NCBI RefSeq assembly: GCF_003258705.1
Contig: NZ_CP029480.1
Span: 2,170,001-2,234,000, forward strand
Direction of reading: 5' to 3'
Origin: Arcticibacterium luteifluviistationis
GTDB lineage: Bacteria > Bacteroidota > Bacteroidia > Cytophagales > Spirosomataceae
Length of the DNA stretch: 64,000 nt
The translations under genes and the position numbers were made by a program. This document shows positions 59,688-64,000 of this stretch, piece by piece. How positions within the stretch are numbered: the stretch's first letter is position 1; each line of letters starts with the position of its first letter. The notes beneath the pieces are model-generated. The model was not told the origin of the DNA. It did not search any database and saw only the letters and a program-made list of their open reading frames with translations.

Positions 59688-61454
59688 ATGAGAAGAAAAG
59701 AAGATCCCATACTATCCGCAGACCAAATAATTGGGAATAAATACACCGTAAAATTTTTCCTTAAAAAAGGAAATTACGCAGAAACATATCGCGTAAAAGA
59801 CCAAAAAGGTAAAACGAAATCATTAAAACTATTCTCCTATTCCAAATTGAATAGAACGCAATTTGATGACAACGATAATATTCTTGAAATAGAAATTTTA
59901 AAGAAAATCAAGCACCCAAATTTGGTTGCCTATTGCGATAGCGGAGAACTCCTTTTAGAACATCAAAAATATGCTTTTGTAATTCTCGATTTTATCAGCG
60001 GTGAGACATTAGCGGATAAAATGAAACGTGAACAAACTTTCAATCCTTATGACGCTAAAGACATAATCTCAAGCGTTTTAAATGGCTTGAATTATTTACA
60101 TAGCCTTGAAAACCCTATCATTCATAATGATATTACAAACTTAAATATTATGTCTGACCTGTCTGGAAAGATAGCAATTCCTAAAGTCATTGATTTTGGT
60201 TATGCCCGCTATTTAAGTCAAACGAATAAAGACTTTTTAAAAGAAGGCCTAAACCCATTTTACCAAACAAGTGAAAGCTTTAATAAAGTATTTTCGGCAC
60301 AAAGTGACATCTTTTCTGCCGGTGCTTTATACTATCATTTATTAGCTGGTTTACCGCCTTGGTTTATAGAAATTTCAAAATACAAATCCGACAGAATAAA
60401 ACTGGAAGACGCGGTTTTGGAGGAACGTAAAAAAACTTTAAAATTTGAAAACAATATAGATGAAAGCACACAAAGAATCATTACCAAGGCATTACAACCG
60501 AATGCTGAAGACCGATTTAAAAATATAAAGGAATTTATTCAAGCTATAAACGGAGAAATAGAAGTTCAGCAACTTTCCGTTACACAAGAATCATCCAAAC
60601 CAAAAAAAAAGCATGCCAAGGACGGTAAGGGGTTCAAAGCCATAGCAGGGATGCAAGAGCTAAAAGATACCATTCAATTGGATGTAATTGACGCCTTAAA
60701 CGATAAAGAAAAATACGAAGAATATGGCTTGACTATCCCTAATGGAATGTTACTCTATGGCCCGCCAGGCTGTGGAAAAACCTTTTTTGCCGAACGAATG
60801 GCTGAAGAAATTGGGTTTAATTTCTATCAAATAAAACCTTCTGATATTCAGAGCAAATTTGTTAACGCTTCCCAAGAAAACATTAAAAACCTTTTTGATG
60901 AAGCTCGTAAAAATGCACCGAGCATAATTTTCATTGATGAGTTAGATGCGTTAGTTCCTAATCGGGATAATTCCAGTGTAAACCATATGAATACAAGTGC
61001 TGTAAATGAATTTTTAGCACAAATGAATAATTGTGGTGATGATGGTGTTTTTATTATAGGAGCGACTAATAGACCCAATTCAATTGACCCCGCCATATTA
61101 CGAGCTGGCCGTTTGGATAAAATCACCTACCTCCCGCCTCCAGACCACGAGGCTCGTGAATTAATGTTTAAACTCTATTTAGAAAAACGGCCAAGAGAAA
61201 TTGGTTTAAATTATTCCGTCTTTGCTAAGGCAACGGAAAATTACGTTTCGAGCGATATTAAATTTTTATGCGATGAAGCTTCAAGAAGAGCTCTCAAATT
61301 AAACTCAAGAATTTCATCAGATATAATTTTAGACACTATTGCAAAAAACAGACCTTCTATTACTCTCAAAGAGTTAAACAGCTACATAGCTATAAAAGCA
61401 AAAATGGAAGGACAAGTAGACAATAATACCGGAAACCAACAAATTGGTTTTTAG
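59688..61454 (+). CDS. Ser/Thr protein kinase fused to AAA+ ATPase
   Basis: The 588-residue protein has a Hanks-type kinase domain at about 15-285: variant glycine loop LKKGNYAETYRV, K47 (KSLKLF), catalytic loop HNDITNLNI (D148, N153; HND in place of HRD) and DFG at 169-171. The AAA+ domain at about 318-575 has Walker A GPPGCGKT (358-365), Walker B IIFIDELD (413-420), the sensor-1 motif ATNRP and LRAGRLDK with candidate arginine finger residues R472 and R475. The ATPase resembles FtsH/Cdc48-type unfoldases. All active-site residues seem present in both halves. No transmembrane helix is seen. Confidence 0.9.
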   Translation: MRRKEDPILSADQIIGNKYTVKFFLKKGNYAETYRVKDQKGKTKSLKLFSYSKLNRTQFDDNDNILEIEILKKIKHPNLVAYCDSGELLLEHQKYAFVILDFISGETLADKMKREQTFNPYDAKDIISSVLNGLNYLHSLENPIIHNDITNLNIMSDLSGKIAIPKVIDFGYARYLSQTNKDFLKEGLNPFYQTSESFNKVFSAQSDIFSAGALYYHLLAGLPPWFIEISKYKSDRIKLEDAVLEERKKTLKFENNIDESTQRIITKALQPNAEDRFKNIKEFIQAINGEIEVQQLSVTQESSKPKKKHAKDGKGFKAIAGMQELKDTIQLDVIDALNDKEKYEEYGLTIPNGMLLYGPPGCGKTFFAERMAEEIGFNFYQIKPSDIQSKFVNASQENIKNLFDEARKNAPSIIFIDELDALVPNRDNSSVNHMNTSAVNEFLAQMNNCGDDGVFIIGATNRPNSIDPAILRAGRLDKITYLPPPDHEARELMFKLYLEKRPREIGLNYSVFAKATENYVSSDIKFLCDEASRRALKLNSRISSDIILDTIAKNRPSITLKELNSYIAIKAKMEGQVDNNTGNQQIGF

Positions 61455-61473
61455 CTTAATTCTAAAGAACGCA

Positions 61474-61767
61474 ATGAATAATAAAATAAAAATTGGCCTA
61501 GCCCTTCTACTATTTCTATGTTTATTGGATATGCCCTATGGTTTTTATCAATTTGTTCGGTTCATAGCACTAATTGGATTTAGCATTTTAGCATATTCCG
61601 CAAGAAAAGATGGTCATGAAACTCAAATGATTGTATATGGTGGACTAGCACTTCTCTTCCAACCATTTTTTAAGGTCACACTTGGCAGAGAGCTTTGGAA
61701 TATTATAGATGTAATTATTGGGCTTGGATTAATAATTAACTACCTCAAAAGTAGTTCAAAGAGTTAA
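61474..61767 (+). CDS. Small membrane protein, DUF6804-like
   Basis: The 97-residue protein starts at ATG 61474; an in-frame TTG at 61444 would overlap the kinase gene and is less likely. It has three or four short hydrophobic segments (IGLALLLFLCLLDMPYGFYQ, RFIALIGFSILAYSARKDG, MIVYGGLALLFQPFFK, IDVIIGLGLIINYL). The MPYGFYQFVRFIAL words match the DUF6804 type. It follows the kinase-AAA+ gene by 19 bp and is the last gene of the cluster. Function unknown. Confidence 0.75.
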   Translation: MNNKIKIGLALLLFLCLLDMPYGFYQFVRFIALIGFSILAYSARKDGHETQMIVYGGLALLFQPFFKVTLGRELWNIIDVIIGLGLIINYLKSSSKS

Positions 61768-61902
61768 TACTGGCACTTAAAACTCTCTCACTCCACTCAT
61801 AGCATACAACGTCATAAAGACTCAAAGGCTTTTATAATTGCGTCAACTTCTTTTATAAAACTACTTCCAGAAACCTCCCCCTTCAACAAATCTAAACTCC
61901 GA

Positions 61903-61932
61903 CGATGATAGTATCATATGACACTATCAACG
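61903..61932. promoter_or_regulatory. Palindrome upstream of the Pr6Pr-like gene
   Basis: GATAGT-A-TCATATGA-C-ACTATC (61907-61928) is a near-perfect palindrome, extended outward by CG-TGA/TCA-CG matches. It lies about 85 bp before the start at 62016. Confidence 0.5.
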
Positions 61933-62015
61933 GTAAGCTCATCATTCAGCAAAAATACCACAGCCCCTTATCTAAATTTCATTAAGTTTACTAATCCATC
62001 CATCTAAACCTCACC

Positions 62016-62627
62016 ATGAAAAAGAATCTCGCCATTGCTTTTGCCTTACTCGGTTGGTTTGCTGTTATCGCTCAGTACGTTTTGATGATAGAAAATCGTG
62101 TAACATCTACCACCGAGGCTACTATTCGCTTCTTTAGCTTCTTCACTATTTTGACCAATACACTCGTCGCTATCTACTTTACTTATGTGGCATTGGGTAA
62201 AAATTCAAAACTGCTAAACAAACCAGGTGCATTGACAGCTATTACGGTTTACATTTTAGTCGTTGGTTTGGTTTATCAATTCGTTCTAAGAGCCATTTGG
62301 GAGCCTACTGGTCTTCAAAAAATAGTAGACGAACTGCTGCACAGCGTCGTGCCAGTCACCACGCTCATTTTCTGGTATTTGTATGAAGAGAAATCCAAAA
62401 TAGAATTAAAAAGCACTGTCAATTGGCTTATCTATCCTCTTATCTATTTAGTCTTTATTTTACTGAGAGGTAGCATTTCAGACTTTTACCCCTACCCTTT
62501 TGTAAACGTAGCAGAGATTGGGATGCCGCAGGTATTGACAAATTCTGTCGTCTTACTTCTGGTCTTTATTGTACTTTCTACAGCCTTTGTATGGATAGGA
62601 AAAAGACTTCCAGCCAAACAGAAATAA
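62016..62627 (+). CDS. Pr6Pr family membrane protein
   Basis: The 203-residue protein has six probable transmembrane helices and the Pr6Pr words FFSFFTILTNTLVAIYF, HSVVPVTTLIFWYLYEEK and RGSISDFYPYPFVNVAEIGM. The family is related in topology to FAR-17a/AIG1 proteins, some of which are lipid hydrolases; this bacterial branch is uncharacterised. A stand-alone gene with a palindrome upstream. Confidence 0.85.
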   Translation: MKKNLAIAFALLGWFAVIAQYVLMIENRVTSTTEATIRFFSFFTILTNTLVAIYFTYVALGKNSKLLNKPGALTAITVYILVVGLVYQFVLRAIWEPTGLQKIVDELLHSVVPVTTLIFWYLYEEKSKIELKSTVNWLIYPLIYLVFILLRGSISDFYPYPFVNVAEIGMPQVLTNSVVLLLVFIVLSTAFVWIGKRLPAKQK

Positions 62628-62790
62628 GGAACAAGATATCTAAACTTTCATTGACCAGAATGGCCACCAAACTAAGTTTATTGACTCAGTTTGTAACATT
62701 AAACATTTCGAGGTACTTTCGTTTCTTCAAGCCATCCATAACTCCGTTATGAGGTTTTGAAAAGAATCAACTCTTTAAATCATTCTTACA

Positions 62791-63786
62791 ATGAACAAAA
62801 AAAACTATTCTCTTTTAGTTCTCTTTACAGCCTTTACGCTTATTTTTTCTGCTTGTAATACCAGCACAGAAAGCTCTGAAGCCACTGTAACAACACCTGA
62901 TTATCAAATTTCTTTAGCTCAATGGTCGCTGCATAACGCTTATTTTGGCGATGCTTTAAATGGCGATTGGGCAAGTTTTGGCAGGTTGCTTATGGAATCT
63001 CCTGATTCTTTGCTGCAAGGCACCATTAACCCTGATGATTTCCCAACTTTAGCCAAAAGTTATGGTGTAAACATCATTGAATTGGTAAATACTTTCTATT
63101 TCAGCAAAGCCGAAGATGACGCCTACTGGGCTGCATTCAAACAAAAATGCGACGAAGAAGGTGTAACCGTAGGTCTAATCATGTGTGATGCTTTAGGTAA
63201 CCTTGGCGATGCTGACTCTGTAGCTCGTATGAAAGCTGTAGAAAATCACTACAACTGGATTAAAATAGCCAAAACTTTAGGTGCAGAAACTATTAGAGTT
63301 AACGCCGCAGGTGAAGGCACTGCAGAAGAAGTAGCTGCCCACGCAGTTTTAGGTCTTTCTAAATTAGGAGAATATGCAGCTACACAAGGCATTAATGTAG
63401 TAGTAGAAAACCACGGTGGATACTCTTCAGATGGTTCTTGGTTAGCAGGTGTAATGGCTGCTGTCAATATGGAAAACGTAGGTACGCTTCCTGATTTTGG
63501 AAACTTCTGCATAGAAAGAACAGCAGATGGCTGTGCTAACGAGTACGACAGATACAAAGGAATAACAGAGCTAATGCCTTATGCAAAGGGTGTAAGTGCT
63601 AAAACGCACAACTTTGACGCGGAAGGAAACGAAACAGAATCAGACTTTTCTAAGATATTCAAAATCATCAAGGATTCAGGCTTTAAAGGAAATATCGGTA
63701 TTGAGTACGAAGGTTCAGACCTTTCAGAAGATGAAGGTATTAAAGCTACTAAAGCTCTTATTGAAAAAACATTAAAAGAAATCTAG
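62791..63786 (+). CDS. Lipoprotein sugar phosphate isomerase/epimerase-like TIM barrel
   Basis: The 331-residue protein has a lipoprotein signal with lipobox FSAC (Cys22). It then has a xylose-isomerase-like TIM barrel: ISLAQWSLHNAYF, NIIELVNTFYF, INVVVENHGGYSSDG (with Glu as probable metal ligand), VGTLPDFGNFCIE, VSAKTHNFDAEG and GNIGIEYEG. Residues equivalent to the Glu-Asp-His-Glu metal site appear kept. Its location outside the cytoplasm suggests action on an uncharged keto-sugar or glycoside rather than a sugar phosphate. This fits the exported Gfo/Idh/MocA and DUF1080 proteins in the window (inference). Confidence 0.88.
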   Translation: MNKKNYSLLVLFTAFTLIFSACNTSTESSEATVTTPDYQISLAQWSLHNAYFGDALNGDWASFGRLLMESPDSLLQGTINPDDFPTLAKSYGVNIIELVNTFYFSKAEDDAYWAAFKQKCDEEGVTVGLIMCDALGNLGDADSVARMKAVENHYNWIKIAKTLGAETIRVNAAGEGTAEEVAAHAVLGLSKLGEYAATQGINVVVENHGGYSSDGSWLAGVMAAVNMENVGTLPDFGNFCIERTADGCANEYDRYKGITELMPYAKGVSAKTHNFDAEGNETESDFSKIFKIIKDSGFKGNIGIEYEGSDLSEDEGIKATKALIEKTLKEI

Positions 63787-63812
63787 ATTAGCTATTAGCT
63801 TATTCTTTATTT

Positions 63813-63847
63813 AAAAGCAGTGGAAACCTTTTTCCACTGCTTTTTTT
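63813..63847 (+). terminator. Intrinsic terminator
   Basis: Perfect 14-bp arms AAAAGCAGTGGAAA and TTTCCACTGCTTTT around CCTT, followed by further T residues, end the sugar isomerase gene. Confidence 0.9.
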
Positions 63848-63904
63848 ATTTCATTCCCATCTGTCTACTTTCTACAGCTCCCTGTCTCCTACTGTTTTTA
63901 TTAA

Positions 63905-63920
63905 ACAAGCATTCGCTTAT
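63905..63920. promoter_or_regulatory. Weak copy of the TetR-type operator
   Basis: ACAAGCATTCGCTTAT retains the AAGC-N4-GCTT core and 4-bp spacer of the three sites at 16-17.4 kb, with three mismatches in the outer positions. It lies 27 bp before the partial gene at 63948. Confidence 0.3.
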
Positions 63921-63947
63921 ATTTACGTAAAGTAACCCTTTAGGCAA

Positions 63948-64000
63948 ATGCCCTTTGAATCAAAGTCTATAAGAACATTTATTGGTGCAAAAAACTTCAC
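63948..64000 (+). CDS. Start of a probable VOC/glyoxalase family gene (truncated by window edge)
   Basis: An ATG at 63948 opens a frame running off the window: MPFESKSIRTFIGAKNF. The IRTFIGAKNF start is common in small VOC (glyoxalase/bleomycin-resistance) proteins. Only 17 residues are visible. Confidence 0.5.
   Translation, partial: MPFESKSIRTFIGAKNF

Noticed and set aside
53872-61767. Calling the Hsp70 cluster an anti-phage defence island
   Set aside because: There is no nuclease, integrase or neighbouring known defence gene in view. Defence is only one of several possible roles, so it is kept as a hypothesis.

Overview
The window reads as a chromosomal segment of a Bacteroidota bacterium, most likely order Cytophagales. 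The evidence is a SusC/SusD pair, an FG-GAP plus ASPIC/UnbV lipoprotein, many lipoproteins with short lipoboxes, a Bacteroidota-type arginine decarboxylase, a CcmE with a Cys-type heme site, low G+C, start codons without Shine-Dalgarno sequences, and repeated TAnnTTTG boxes (the Bacteroidota -7 promoter element) a short distance before genes. Genus cannot be fixed from the sequence alone. No rRNA, tRNA, CRISPR array, transposase or integrase was recognised.

Left part (1-17.3 kb): carbohydrate-oxidation and small-molecule genes. These are a ThuA/PVC-type dehydrogenase-like secreted protein cut by the left edge, three Gfo/Idh/MocA oxidoreductases, a tagatose/psicose-3-epimerase-like isomerase facing an AraC regulator, arginine decarboxylase, the peptidoglycan-recycling ligase Mpl, an FMN reductase, a PatB/MalY-type lyase and an aldo/keto reductase. 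A compact TetR / peroxiredoxin-like / SDR group follows. Each of its three genes is preceded by the same inverted repeat CTAAGC-N4-GCTTAG, so it looks like a self-contained TetR regulon.

Middle (17.5-40 kb): a short run of accessory genes (a HEPN-like protein, a secreted protein, DUF2200, a voltage-gated-type K+ channel and a hypothetical), then feoAB, glpD, and a galactose module of GH2 beta-galactosidase and galactokinase divergent from a LacI regulator. Two TGCAA/TTGCA dyads lie between galK and the regulator. Next come a two-domain lipoprotein, the FG-GAP/ASPIC lipoprotein, susD and susC. A strong terminator separates susCD from the FG-GAP gene.

Right part (40-53.7 kb): a DUF1080 lipoprotein, cytochrome c maturation genes ccmB-ccmC-ccmD-ccmE, menF, rpoN, a PAP2-like membrane protein, hemC, a cyclophilin, an RmlD-like reductase, an M1 peptidase, an outer-membrane barrel, a MarR regulator and a GntP transporter. 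Most of this is core metabolism. The CcmC heme motif is unusually altered.

The most intriguing region is 53.9-61.8 kb: six tightly packed plus-strand genes. They encode a CFI-box C-terminal-domain protein, a membrane-anchored protein with a GrpE-like C-terminal head, a divergent 841-residue Hsp70, a coiled-coil lipoprotein, a Ser/Thr kinase fused to an AAA+ ATPase, and a small membrane protein. Palindromic TTTTGG/CCAAAA elements precede the first gene. I infer a membrane-tethered chaperone/unfoldase system controlled by phosphorylation, of unknown purpose. The window ends with a Pr6Pr-like membrane protein, a lipoprotein sugar isomerase and the start of a probable VOC/glyoxalase gene.
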